DNA of 40,943 nucleotides from an uncultured Roseburia sp. (GCA_910584215.1 CAJTYI010000016.1:1-40943); one strand, 5' to 3'; counted from the first letter of the stretch, positions 24,096-32,318 are shown. Program-made: numbers and translations. The notes: a model not told the origin generated them from the letters alone.

Positions 24096-25457
24096 ATGGT
24101 TGATAATTTTTGCGAAATCACCCCTAAGCTGCAGCAGCTCGCTGCGTTATGTGAAAAAAATGCAAAGATAGATCCTGAGCTATACACCAAATACGATGTC
24201 AAACGCGGTCTGCGCGACTTAAACGGCAAAGGTGTTCTGGTGGGATTGACTGAAATATCGGAGGTTTGTTCGACAAAAGAAGTGGACGGAAAGACCGTTC
24301 CGGCAGACGGCCAGCTTTTTTACCGCGGCTATGATGTGAAAGACTTGATCTCCGGGATTGGAGAGAAAAATCATTTTGGGTTTGAGGAGTGTGCTTATCT
24401 CCTGCTCTTCGGCGAACTGCCAAGCAAAGAAGAGCTGATTTCATTTGCAGAAATGTTGAGCACTTACCGCACGCTGCCCACAAGCTTTGTGCGTGACATC
24501 ATCATGAAAGCCCCCAGCAAGGATATGATGAATACACTTGCAAGGAGCGTGCTGACGTTATACTCCTATGACGATATGGCCGATAATATTTCCATGCCAA
24601 ATGTTCTGCGCCAGTGTATGCAGCTCATCAGTCTCTTCCCGCTGTTGTCCGTGTACGGGTATCAGACTTACCAGCACTACCACGAAGGTGCGAGCCTTTT
24701 TATCCACGCACCGCAGCCGGAGTATTCCACGGCAGAAAACATTCTGCATATGCTGCGCGCCGACAGCAAGTTTTCTCCGCTCGAGGCAAAGCTTTTGGAT
24801 ATTGCGCTGATTCTCCATATGGAGCACGGCGGCGGAAACAACTCTACATTTACGACACACTTGGTTTCCTCCTCGGGCACCGACACTTACTCCGCGATCG
24901 CCGCCTCCCTTGGCTCACTCAAAGGTCCAAAGCACGGCGGCGCCAACATCAAGGTTGTGCGCATGTTTGAGGACATGAAACAGCATCTGACAGACTGGGA
25001 GGACGAAGAACAGATCTCCCGCTATCTGAAAGCGCTTCTGCACAAGGAAGCGTTTGACTGCGCCGGACTGATCTACGGTATGGGACATGCTATTTACTCC
25101 CTTTCCGATCCCCGTGCGAGACTGTTCCGCTCTTTCGTAGAGAAATTGTCTGCCGAAAAAGGATGTGAGAAAGAATTTGCCCTCTACGCCACTGTGGAGC
25201 GCCTCGCGCCGCAGATCATCGCCAAGGAGCGCAAGATCTATAAGGGCGTCAGCCCAAACGTAGACTTCTTCAGCGGATTCGCCTACAGTATGCTCGGTCT
25301 TCCGGTAGAGCTGTATACACCGATCTTTGCCATCGCGCGTATCGCCGGATGGAGCGCACATCGTCTCGAAGAGCTGTCCACCAACGGCAAAATCATGCGT
25401 CCTGCCTACAAAAACGTGGGAGAACACAGAACCTATATACCGATGGCAGAGCGTTAG
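24096..25457 (+). CDS. gltA: Citrate synthase, Si type
   Basis: Condenses oxaloacetate and acetyl-CoA to citrate, with the classic citrate-synthase fold and the stereochemistry opposite to the Re enzyme at 4970. The three catalytic residues are visible: His280 in GPKHGGANIKV, His331 in GMGHAIYSLSDPRA and Asp390 in NVDFFSGFAYSMLGLP, followed by IARIAGWSAHRLEE. Length 453 aa is longer than E. coli GltA, with about 60 extra N-terminal residues as in Lachnospiraceae proteins labelled citrate/2-methylcitrate synthase; activity on propionyl-CoA is an alternative. AAAGGAGGG precedes ATG 24096. It is monocistronic, with an R3 element beginning three bases past the stop. Confidence 0.95.
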   Translation: MVDNFCEITPKLQQLAALCEKNAKIDPELYTKYDVKRGLRDLNGKGVLVGLTEISEVCSTKEVDGKTVPADGQLFYRGYDVKDLISGIGEKNHFGFEECAYLLLFGELPSKEELISFAEMLSTYRTLPTSFVRDIIMKAPSKDMMNTLARSVLTLYSYDDMADNISMPNVLRQCMQLISLFPLLSVYGYQTYQHYHEGASLFIHAPQPEYSTAENILHMLRADSKFSPLEAKLLDIALILHMEHGGGNNSTFTTHLVSSSGTDTYSAIAASLGSLKGPKHGGANIKVVRMFEDMKQHLTDWEDEEQISRYLKALLHKEAFDCAGLIYGMGHAIYSLSDPRARLFRSFVEKLSAEKGCEKEFALYATVERLAPQIIAKERKIYKGVSPNVDFFSGFAYSMLGLPVELYTPIFAIARIAGWSAHRLEELSTNGKIMRPAYKNVGEHRTYIPMAER

Positions 25458-25459
25458 AC

Positions 25460-25558
25460 ACCGTGTGATCGAGTGGGGGAACGGTTTTCTTCCCTGCTCA
25501 CGGCGCTCCGCATGCTGCATACGCAGCATACATCTCTATGCGGGCCTGCACAAAAAAG
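25460..25558 (+). repeat. R3 element copy b, in the citrate synthase 3' region
   Basis: About 100 bp with GAGTGGGGGA...TTCCCTGCTC hairpin, then a cloverleaf-like arm CCGCAT...ATGCGG enclosing GCTGC-ATAC-GCAGC, and the end TGCACAAAAAA. It starts a few bases after the gltA stop and, read on minus, begins in the T-run of the terminator at 25552-25592. Confidence 0.85.
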
Positions 25559-25592
25559 AATCGGGCATCCAAAAAGGCACCCGATTCTTTTT
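25552..25592. terminator. Bidirectional intrinsic terminator
   Basis: GAATCGGG and CCCGATTC form the main stem, bounded by A6 on the left and T5 on the right, so both strands end in a U-run. It serves gltA on plus and the small membrane gene on minus. Confidence 0.85.
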
Positions 25593-25613
25593 GACCAACT
25601 CCGTCTGTTGATT

Positions 25614-25955
25614 CTAAAACTTCACGACAAACTTTTCTCTCGCCTCACCGAGTTCGTGGTAAAACCATAAAAACGCTCCCAAAAAGATCACCAGATCAAT
25701 CGCATTGATCCAAAACCCCAGATTTACCACAAAGGCATTGATAAAACCCACAATACCGACCAGGATAAAAAGTCCGCCAAAAACCGCTTCTTTCCAGTAA
25801 ATGTATGCAATATATCCCGCCTTGTCCCGGCATTTTTCGATTTCCTGTGCCGTCATGATGATCGTGCTGATCTCACCGGTCCGTTTCATATTGAGCCCGG
25901 AACCAATCATAAAAATACCAAAGATAATTGCAATCAAGTCAAATATTGTTGTCAT
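25614..25955 (-). CDS. Small membrane protein of unknown function
   Basis: A 113-residue protein with three predicted membrane segments (FDLIAIIFGIFMIGSGLNM, GGLFILVGIVGFINAFVV, LGFWINAIDLVIFLGAFLWF), the first possibly a signal-anchor. A charged loop with conserved-looking CRDKAGYIAYIYWKEAV separates helices 1 and 2. I do not recognise the family. It is monocistronic and faces the gltA gene. Confidence 0.65.
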   Translation of the reverse strand: MTTIFDLIAIIFGIFMIGSGLNMKRTGEISTIIMTAQEIEKCRDKAGYIAYIYWKEAVFGGLFILVGIVGFINAFVVNLGFWINAIDLVIFLGAFLWFYHELGEAREKFVVKF

Positions 25956-26087
25956 AGTGTATCCCTCATCTTTCCTCGCATATCATATAAATACTGCTTT
26001 CCGTTTACCATTATATCGGCTCCCTCCCCAAAATGCAATCCGCCTGACCATAAAAATAATAAAATTTCATATTTTTCTATTTTCTCA

Positions 26088-26116
26088 TTGAACTATTCGC
26101 CTAATTAGTGTAGAAT
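26088..26116 (+). promoter_or_regulatory. Sigma-A promoter of the CheY/CheX-like operon
   Basis: TTGAAC (26088-26093), 17-bp spacer, TAGAAT (26111-26116), with AGGGGAG ahead of ATG 26152. Confidence 0.75.
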
Positions 26117-26151
26117 AGAAAATAACATTATGGATAGGGGAGAATTCTACT

Positions 26152-26529
26152 ATGATATTAGATAATGCAAAAATCCTTATTGGCGATGATTCTATCCTTG
26201 CAAGAAAACAATTAAAAGACATTATTCTTGGATATGGAGAACCAATCTTTTATGAGGCCTCCAATGGACAGGATGCTGTTGACATTTATAAAAAAGAAAA
26301 ACCGGATTTGGTATTTCTTGATATTGTCATGCCTGTAAAAGATGGTAATGCCGCTACGCGCGAGATTATGGAGTATGATAGCGATGCTGAGATCGTTATC
26401 GTCTCTTCCGTTGGTACACAGTCACAGTTGAAAGCCGCCATTGAAGCAGGAGCGAAAGATTTCATCCAAAAACCGTTAAATGCCGATCTTATTTTACATG
26501 TCATTTACACAAGATTTGAAGGGAGATAA
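26152..26529 (+). CDS. Single-domain response regulator, CheY-like
   Basis: A stand-alone receiver of 125 aa. The acidic pocket is seen in GDDSILARKQL, the phosphoacceptor Asp in LVFLDIVMPVKDG (about residue 58), the switch Ser in VIVSSVG and the Lys in DFIQKPLNA. It has no output domain, so it works by binding a partner. The next gene starts 3 nt after its stop and has a CheX-like C-terminal domain, a class of CheY-phosphate phosphatase, which suggests a phosphorylation switch with built-in reset. No histidine kinase is nearby, and no flagellar or chemotaxis genes are in the window. Confidence 0.93.
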   Translation: MILDNAKILIGDDSILARKQLKDIILGYGEPIFYEASNGQDAVDIYKKEKPDLVFLDIVMPVKDGNAATREIMEYDSDAEIVIVSSVGTQSQLKAAIEAGAKDFIQKPLNADLILHVIYTRFEGR

Positions 26530-26532
26530 TCT

Positions 26533-27429
26533 ATGTACGCTCAATTCTTTGGAAATTATCTGTTGTCCCGCAATGTCATAACAAGCGAACAGTTAATTTT
26601 GGCTATGAAGCAGAAGTCAATTGACCACATGAAACTTGGAACTCTCGCTATCCACGCCGGATATATGACTGCAAACGAAGTTGACCAGATCGTCATTCAG
26701 CAGACGCATCAGGACAAGCGCTTTGGCGAGCTTGCCGTCAAAGAAGGATACCTCACGCAGTCGCAGGTGACATCATTAGTCAAGGACCAAGGTCCCGATT
26801 TTTTGCTTTTAGGGCAGGTATTTGTTGATCAGGGTATCATTGACAATGAACGTCTTCAGGAATTGATTATCGCTTACCAATCGGAAAATGAGCTGGACGA
26901 TTACAATATCTCAGAGGAGACAGAAGAGAACGTGCAGCATCTTATAGAAAACTTTTTGATTGCCACGGAACGTCCGCTCTCTCCGTTTGAAGTATCATTC
27001 CTACAGCTTTTATTTAACAATCTGGTTCGGTTTATCGGCGACGATTTTACTCCGGTTTATCCATATCCCTGCAACGAATATCCGACCACTTACTGTGTTT
27101 CACAGCAGATTCACGGAGAATTCAATATCAAGATCTATATTGATATGTCGGAAGAGACGGCGATCGCCTTTGCTTCCCGCTATGTAGGTGAGACATTTGA
27201 AGAGTTTGACGAGTATGTACAATCCTCTGTCGATGATTTCCTCAATTTACATAACGGTCTCTTCAATGTAAATATTTCAAATGAGCGATCGGTTGAGCTG
27301 TTGCTTGAGCCGCCATACACAGAAGATAATCCTCTATTGATCTTTAACGACACAGAGACCTATCTTCTTCCGGTGGTGTTTCCATTTGGTATGATCAACT
27401 TTATCCTCGAGATTACCGCACCCCAATAA
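26533..27429 (+). CDS. MshEN-like repeats fused to a CheX-like domain
   Basis: A 298-aa protein with two regions. The first 120 residues contain four copies of a short helical unit (FGNYLLSRNVITSEQL, LGTLAIHAGYMTANEV, FGELAVKEGYLTQSQV, LGQVFVDQGIIDNERL), the pattern of the MshEN/GSPII_E N-terminal domain, which in several ATPases binds cyclic-di-GMP. Residues about 150-298 resemble CheX/CheC: a helix with SSVDDFLNLHNGLF stands where CheX has its E-x3-N catalytic pair (here Asp replaces Glu), then a strand-rich end with VVFPFGMINFILEI. The gene follows the CheY-like gene by 3 nt. A role as c-di-GMP-sensitive CheY phosphatase is inference; a scaffold for another process is possible. Confidence 0.75.
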   Translation: MYAQFFGNYLLSRNVITSEQLILAMKQKSIDHMKLGTLAIHAGYMTANEVDQIVIQQTHQDKRFGELAVKEGYLTQSQVTSLVKDQGPDFLLLGQVFVDQGIIDNERLQELIIAYQSENELDDYNISEETEENVQHLIENFLIATERPLSPFEVSFLQLLFNNLVRFIGDDFTPVYPYPCNEYPTTYCVSQQIHGEFNIKIYIDMSEETAIAFASRYVGETFEEFDEYVQSSVDDFLNLHNGLFNVNISNERSVELLLEPPYTEDNPLLIFNDTETYLLPVVFPFGMINFILEITAPQ

Positions 27430-27447
27430 TTATTTAAGACATTGCAA

Positions 27448-27477
27448 AAGCCTGTAGCATTCGCTACAGGCTTTTTT
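27448..27477 (+). terminator. Intrinsic terminator of the CheY/CheX-like operon
   Basis: AAGCCTGTAGC and GCTACAGGCTT form an 11-bp stem over ATTC, followed by T6, 20 nt after the stop codon. R1 copy d starts directly after the T-run. Confidence 0.92.
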
Positions 27478-27561
27478 ACTTTATAGGAAATTGCGTCGTC
27501 AGACGCATCAATTCTCAAGTTGCAAGGCAACTTGCAAAGAATCACGGAGTGATTCTTTTTT
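27478..27561 (+). repeat. R1 element copy d
   Basis: One unit nearly identical to R1 units 2-3 at 11214-11380 (three hairpins, then T6). It follows the T-run of a terminator and is itself followed by R3 copy c, making a chain of terminator, R1, R3. Confidence 0.92.
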
Positions 27562-27648
27562 ATGCGCAGGGGTGCGAAGTGAAAATAGCTGCTGTTGCAG
27601 CACGCACCCCGCGCGGCGAGTAGGGAAGGTATCTCCCCTACTCGATTA
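27556..27648 (-). repeat. R3 element copy c, in the thrC 3' region
   Basis: On minus: CGAGTAGGGG...CCCTACTCG hairpin (9 bp), then GGGTGCG...CGCACCC enclosing GCTGC-AACA-GCAGC, then TGCGCATAAAAAA. It begins about 20 nt past the thrC stop. On plus it starts at the T6 of the R1 terminator hairpin. Confidence 0.85.
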
Positions 27649-27666
27649 GGAGACTGCTAAAATGTT

Positions 27667-29157
27667 TTAAATTCCGAGAAACTGTTTCACTACCTGCGGC
27701 ATTTCTTCCACCTCGCACACGCTCTGATGGCGCACCGGTGCGCTGCGGATTTCCTCAATCGCCTGCGGCACTTTTACATTGGCAATTTTACTCAGCTCAT
27801 CTACCAATGCAAAATCTTCCATGCTGTCATATTTCACGTCGATCGCTTTCATGACACTCCTGGTAAACTTGAACGGGCTTGCGGTTGACGCAATCACGGT
27901 CTTTGTCTCGGTATCTTTGGTCTCTTCTTTATATTTCTGATAGACGCTGGCTGCCACTGCCGTGTGCGTGTCAATCACATACCCCGTGCTTTCATAGAGA
28001 TCACGAATCGCAGCCGCGGTCTCCGCCTCGCTGGCATAATTTCCGTAGAAATCGCTCAGCTGTGCGCTCATATCCGGCGTAATCTCGTATGATCCGCCGT
28101 CGCGCAGACTCTTCATCAGAGCCGCATTTTTCGCCGCATCATCCCCTGCAATACGGTAAATCAAACGCTCCAAATTGCTGGAAATCAAAATATCCATCGA
28201 AGGTGAGCTCGTCAGCATGAATTCGCGGTTTTTATCGTAAGTACCCGTGCGGAAGAAATCATAAAGCACCTTGTTTTCATTGGAGGCACAGATCAGTCTG
28301 CCGATCGGCAACCCCATATTTTTGGCGTAAAATGCCGCCAGAATATTGCCGAAATTACCGGTGGGCACAACGATATTAATCTTCTCGCTTTCCGCTATCT
28401 CACCACTCTCATACAGTTTTGCGTAAGCGTACACATAGTACACAATCTGCGGAACCAGGCGACCTATATTGATCGAATTGGCGGAGGAAAACTGAAAACC
28501 GGCAGCGTCCATCTCTTCTGCCAATGCCGCATCCGAAAACATATTCTTTACTCCGGTCTGTGCCTGATCAAAATTTCCGTGAATCCCGACCACAAAGGTG
28601 TTGTCACCTTTCTGCGTCACCATCTGCTTTTCCTGAATCGGGCTGACGCCGTTTTTGGGATAAAATACGATAATCCGCGTTCCTTTTACATCGGCAAATC
28701 CAGCCAGCGCGGCTTTGCCGGTATCACCGGAAGTCGCGGTCAGTATAACGATATCATTTTTCACTTGATTCTTCTTGGCCGCGGTCGTCAAAAGATGCGG
28801 TAAAATCGAAAGCGCCATATCCTTAAATGCGATGGTAGAGCCGTGAAACAGCTCAAGATAATATGCACCATCCGCACTTACAAGCGGTGCGATCGTCTCC
28901 GTATCAAACTTGGCGTCATAAGCGGCATTGATGCATCCTTTGAGTTCCTCTTCGGTAAAATCGGTGAGAAACAGCTTCATCACCGCATAGGCCGTTTCCT
29001 GATAACTCATCCTAGACAGCTCATCTATACTGACATCAAGCTTAGGAATCTCCATCGGAACAAACAGGCCGCCGTCATTGGCCAGACCTTTCAATATCGC
29101 CTGTGATGCGGTCACTCTCTCACTGGCATCTCTTGTACTCACATACATTAAGTTCAT
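27667..29157 (-). CDS. thrC: Threonine synthase
   Basis: Converts O-phosphohomoserine to threonine using pyridoxal phosphate. The PLP lysine is in LFHGSTIAFKDMALSILP (about residue 110-115), the phosphate cup in TATSGDTGKAALAGF, and FVVGIHGNFDQAQTGVK and NSINIGRLVPQIVYYVYAY follow, all of the longer (type 1) class. The 496-aa length fits. I chose ATG 29157 because GAGG lies 5 nt upstream and the protein then starts MNLMYVSTRD, as is usual; a frame from 29208 has no support. It stands alone, away from hom and thrB. Confidence 0.96.
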   Translation of the reverse strand: MNLMYVSTRDASERVTASQAILKGLANDGGLFVPMEIPKLDVSIDELSRMSYQETAYAVMKLFLTDFTEEELKGCINAAYDAKFDTETIAPLVSADGAYYLELFHGSTIAFKDMALSILPHLLTTAAKKNQVKNDIVILTATSGDTGKAALAGFADVKGTRIIVFYPKNGVSPIQEKQMVTQKGDNTFVVGIHGNFDQAQTGVKNMFSDAALAEEMDAAGFQFSSANSINIGRLVPQIVYYVYAYAKLYESGEIAESEKINIVVPTGNFGNILAAFYAKNMGLPIGRLICASNENKVLYDFFRTGTYDKNREFMLTSSPSMDILISSNLERLIYRIAGDDAAKNAALMKSLRDGGSYEITPDMSAQLSDFYGNYASEAETAAAIRDLYESTGYVIDTHTAVAASVYQKYKEETKDTETKTVIASTASPFKFTRSVMKAIDVKYDSMEDFALVDELSKIANVKVPQAIEEIRSAPVRHQSVCEVEEMPQVVKQFLGI

Positions 29158-29448
29158 CTTGTCCTCATTTCCGCGCCGCACTATGTATGGCAACCTTACT
29201 TTACCCACTGTGGAGGCGCATAAACAAATTCTTCTAATCTCTATCGTAAAATATAGAATGTCAACAACAAAAGCTTTTGTGTTTTGCCGTTCACTATCAT
29301 AATCCTGCTCTATTATATAGGAAATAACAGGCCACTGTCAATCTTTTATTGCACAACGGCATCCGGCATGTTAAACTAAAAACTGCAAATCATATTTACA
29401 TCAGATTTCGCATGTAAGATGTATAAGTAGAAACAGAAAGGTTCATCT

Positions 29449-30258
29449 ATGCTTCCAGGTGTTTTTCAGGCAAAACATAAAAACGGCACTATCTATTACC
29501 GCTCCAACTTAAACCACAAAGGCAAGCACATCAGCCTTGGCAGTTTTGCCACAGAGCAGCTTGCCCACGACGCTTACAAAGAAGCTCTGCAATTATTGCG
29601 GGATTGTTCCGTCACACCGCACAACTATGGAGGAGCGCAGGGCGTGCTTTCTCCTGAAAAGCAAATGCTCTTAATCAATTTCCGCGATAACGGTATCTAC
29701 ATCAAGAATCCGATCTATCTGCGCAAAGGCTATTTCAGCTACTTTCTTTCGCCCACCGAGGAATACAAATTTGACATCGACGACTTGTTTTACTATTCGA
29801 GCCACAAGATTTTAAAGCGGCAGGGTCATCTCTATGTCAACGATTACGGAATGCAGTGCTCCATCCTCTCGCGCTATGGCATCAAACCCTATGCTGTCGC
29901 CGGCAGAGATTATCTGTTTGCCAACGGCGACCCCTCCGATTACCGCTATGCCAATCTTATCATCAAAAACCGTTATCACGGGGTCCTCGCTTTCACAAAA
30001 GGCGGCATCACGCGCTACAAAGCGTTCATACACATAAACGGCAATTTTAAAATTGGCACTTACGCCAGTGAAAACAAAGCCGCCATCGCCTACAATAAAG
30101 CGGCTGACCTCGCACACACGGCCGGCATATGTAAAAATTTTCCAGAAAACTATATAGAAGGCGTATCCCCGAAAGAATACGCCGCTCTCTACACAGCCGT
30201 CAAAATATCCAAAAAATATATGGATTATCTATCGAACCGAACTCCTACTTCTGATTGA
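29449..30258 (+). CDS. AP2-like DNA-binding protein with a degenerate HNH region
   Basis: A 269-aa protein with two AP2-like units: residues 3-48 (GVFQAKHKNG, then ISLGSFATEQLAHDAYKEAL) and about 180-225 (YHGVLAFTKGG, then FKIGTYASENKAAIAYNKAA). The GV start, basic strands and LG(S/T)(F/Y) plus helix match bacterial AP2 domains of homing endonucleases. Between them lies YLFANGDPSDYRYANL, which resembles the HNH core HHINGDPLDNRRENL, but the catalytic histidines are replaced by Tyr/Phe, so cleavage is unlikely. It may be a domesticated homing endonuclease used as a regulator (inference). AAAGG precedes ATG 29449. Its end overlaps leuD tail-to-tail by 14 nt. Confidence 0.75.
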   Translation: MLPGVFQAKHKNGTIYYRSNLNHKGKHISLGSFATEQLAHDAYKEALQLLRDCSVTPHNYGGAQGVLSPEKQMLLINFRDNGIYIKNPIYLRKGYFSYFLSPTEEYKFDIDDLFYYSSHKILKRQGHLYVNDYGMQCSILSRYGIKPYAVAGRDYLFANGDPSDYRYANLIIKNRYHGVLAFTKGGITRYKAFIHINGNFKIGTYASENKAAIAYNKAADLAHTAGICKNFPENYIEGVSPKEYAALYTAVKISKKYMDYLSNRTPTSD

Positions 30259-30733
30259 TATAATTCACCAGGCCTCCACAGTCAATGATATTTTGCATAA
30301 ACGGCGGAAATGCCTGCCCCTGGTAGGATTTCCCCTTTGTCTTGTCGGTAATCACACCGGTATCAAAATCAACTTCCACCTCGTCTCCCGCATCGATATC
30401 TAAAGCTGCCTGCGGACATTCAATGATTGGCAGGCCAATGTTGATGGCGTTGCGATAGAAAATGCGGGCAAACGTCTCGGCAATGACACAGCTGACACCG
30501 GCCGCCTTGATCGACAGCGGCGCGTGTTCTCTCGAAGAACCACAGCCAAAGTTTTTATTTGCCACGATAATGTCACCCTCATTCACACGTTTGACAAAAT
30601 CTTTGTCTATGTCTTCCATACAATGCGTCGCAAGCTCTTTGGGGTCGGAAGAATTCAGATATCTTGCCGGAATAATGACATCCGTATCCACATTGTCACC
30701 ATATTTAAATACATGACCATTCGCTGCTTTCAT
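30245..30733 (-). CDS. leuD: 3-isopropylmalate dehydratase small subunit
   Basis: Swivel subunit of isopropylmalate isomerase, 162 aa, the short archaeal/clostridial form. The substrate-loop motif is NFGCGSSREHAP near residue 60. With LeuC it interconverts 2- and 3-isopropylmalate in leucine synthesis; this subclass also includes homoaconitases, so another hydroxy-acid substrate cannot be ruled out. It lies 162 nt after leuC, and the gap is almost wholly an R2 element that carries leuD's GAGGAA ribosome-binding site. Its 3' end overlaps the convergent AP2-like gene. Confidence 0.95.
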   Translation of the reverse strand: MKAANGHVFKYGDNVDTDVIIPARYLNSSDPKELATHCMEDIDKDFVKRVNEGDIIVANKNFGCGSSREHAPLSIKAAGVSCVIAETFARIFYRNAINIGLPIIECPQAALDIDAGDEVEVDFDTGVITDKTKGKSYQGQAFPPFMQNIIDCGGLVNYINQK

Positions 30734-30736
30734 ATT

Positions 30737-30850
30737 TTCCTCTCATTCTGAAGCATTCTATGCAAAGGCGCGCGAGCAGAACACTGATTCTGCTCTGCGG
30801 TCAAGAGAATTTGTGATGCTTCTGCACAAATTCCCGATTGAAAAATAAGG
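30737..30850 (-). repeat. R2 element copy b, between leuC and leuD
   Basis: Nearly the same 114 bp as the copy ahead of cdd. Stems: GAGCAGAA with TTCTGCTC, and GAATTTGTG with CACAAATTC. Its proximal end GAGGAA is the leuD ribosome-binding site, 3 nt before the start. Confidence 0.92.
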
Positions 30851-30895
30851 TAAGCAGACTTATTTTCAATCTTAGCCTCCTAATGATAGATACTG

Positions 30896-32161
30896 TTATA
30901 ATGCGATTTGTTCGGGGCTGCTCAGCTTTCCTGTGATGGCGCTTGCCGCCGCAACCGCCGGGCTTGCCAGATAGATCTCTGACTCCACATGCCCCATCCT
31001 TCCTACAAAGTTGCGGTTCGTGGTGGAAACGCATCGCTCATGCTCAGCTAAAATGCCCATATAGCCGCCCAGGCAGGGTCCGCAGGTCGGTGTGCTCACG
31101 ATGGCGCCGGCCTCCACAAAGATCTTGAGCAGTCCCTCTTCCATCGCCTGCAAGTATATCTTCTGTGTGGCTGGAATTACGATCACGCGCATCCCCTTTG
31201 CCACTTTTTTGCCCTTTAAAATGGAGGCTGCGACGCGCAGATCATCCATCCTTCCATTCGTACAGGAACCGATTACAACCTGATCAATCTTAATATCGCC
31301 CGCCTCATCGATCGTTTTGGTGTTTTCCGGCAGATGCGGAAAAGCCACGGTCGGTTTTAAACTGCTAAGGTCAATCGTATATTCCTCGTCATACACAGCG
31401 TCCGCATCCGCCTCATACACCTGGTAGGGGCGTTTCGAGTGCTCTTCCATGTACTTCTTTGCCAGCTCATCCACAGGAAAAATACCGTTTTTGCCGCCGG
31501 CCTCTATCGCCATGTTGGCGATCGTAAAACGGTCATCCATCGTCAGATAGGAGATGCCGTCTCCGACAAACTCCATCGAACGGTACAAGGCGCCGTCAAC
31601 ACCGATCATGCCGATAATGTGCAAAATAATGTCTTTGCCGCTGATCCATTTCGCCGGTTTATTGATCAGGTTAAACTTGATGGCAGAAGGAACTTTAAAC
31701 CACGCCTTTCCGGTCGCCATCCCGGCAGCCATATCGGTGCTGCCGACACCGGTGGAAAACGCGCCCAGCGCGCCGTAAGTACAGGTATGAGAGTCCGCGC
31801 CGATAATGACATCACCAGCCACGGTCAGTCCCTGTTCGGGCAGCAGCGCATGCTCAATCCCCATCTCTCCCACGTCAAAATAATTGCTGATTTCATGCTT
31901 ACACGCAAATTCTCTGACACATTTACAGTGCTGTGCCGATTTAATATCCTTATTCGGAACAAAGTGGTCCAACACGAGTGCGATTTTATCCTTATGAAAG
32001 ACACCGTCAACTTTCATCTTTTCCATCTCGTGAATCGCCACCGGAGATGTGATATCATTTCCCAATACCAAATCTAAATCAGCCTCGATCAGCTGTCCGG
32101 CACTAACGGATGGCAGTCCTGCATGTGCGGCAAGTATTTTCTGCGTCATTGTCATTCCCAT
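30896..32161 (-). CDS. leuC: 3-isopropylmalate dehydratase large subunit
   Basis: Iron-sulfur subunit of isopropylmalate isomerase, 421 aa, the short type that pairs with a 160-residue LeuD. The [4Fe-4S] cysteines are in IGSCTNGR (about 300) and TPTCGPCLGGYMG (about 360). The N-terminal VDHFVPNKD segment and GADSHTCTYGALGAF are as in the aconitase superfamily. It is transcribed with leuD and divergently from a LysR-type gene. ATG 32161 has AGGGGGAT upstream. leuA and leuB are absent from the window. Confidence 0.96.
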   Translation of the reverse strand: MGMTMTQKILAAHAGLPSVSAGQLIEADLDLVLGNDITSPVAIHEMEKMKVDGVFHKDKIALVLDHFVPNKDIKSAQHCKCVREFACKHEISNYFDVGEMGIEHALLPEQGLTVAGDVIIGADSHTCTYGALGAFSTGVGSTDMAAGMATGKAWFKVPSAIKFNLINKPAKWISGKDIILHIIGMIGVDGALYRSMEFVGDGISYLTMDDRFTIANMAIEAGGKNGIFPVDELAKKYMEEHSKRPYQVYEADADAVYDEEYTIDLSSLKPTVAFPHLPENTKTIDEAGDIKIDQVVIGSCTNGRMDDLRVAASILKGKKVAKGMRVIVIPATQKIYLQAMEEGLLKIFVEAGAIVSTPTCGPCLGGYMGILAEHERCVSTTNRNFVGRMGHVESEIYLASPAVAAASAITGKLSSPEQIAL

Positions 32162-32296
32162 ATATGCGTATCCCCCTATTCTTTGTTTTTGCGATCATCA
32201 GAAGCTTTGACTGTCATCTTTCAATGCTTTCTGAAGTGTTGATAAAATCATATCATAACTATTACTATAATAAAAATACATAATAAATATATTTAC

Positions 32297-32318
32297 CATA
32301 ACTCAATTTTATGTTATG
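32297..32318. promoter_or_regulatory. Candidate LysR operator in the leuC divergent region
   Basis: CATAAC (32297-32302), 10 bases, GTTATG (32313-32318): an inverted repeat of the T-N11-A type bound by LysR-family proteins, about midway between the two divergent genes. Further ATAAC half-sites lie at both sides. A minus-strand TTGAGT overlapping it may be the leuC -35 box. Confidence 0.5.

Noticed and set aside
24915..25529. 204-codon minus-strand frame
   Set aside because: Antisense shadow of citrate synthase.
31439..32077. 212-codon plus-strand frame
   Set aside because: Antisense shadow of leuC, whose family match and motifs are clear.
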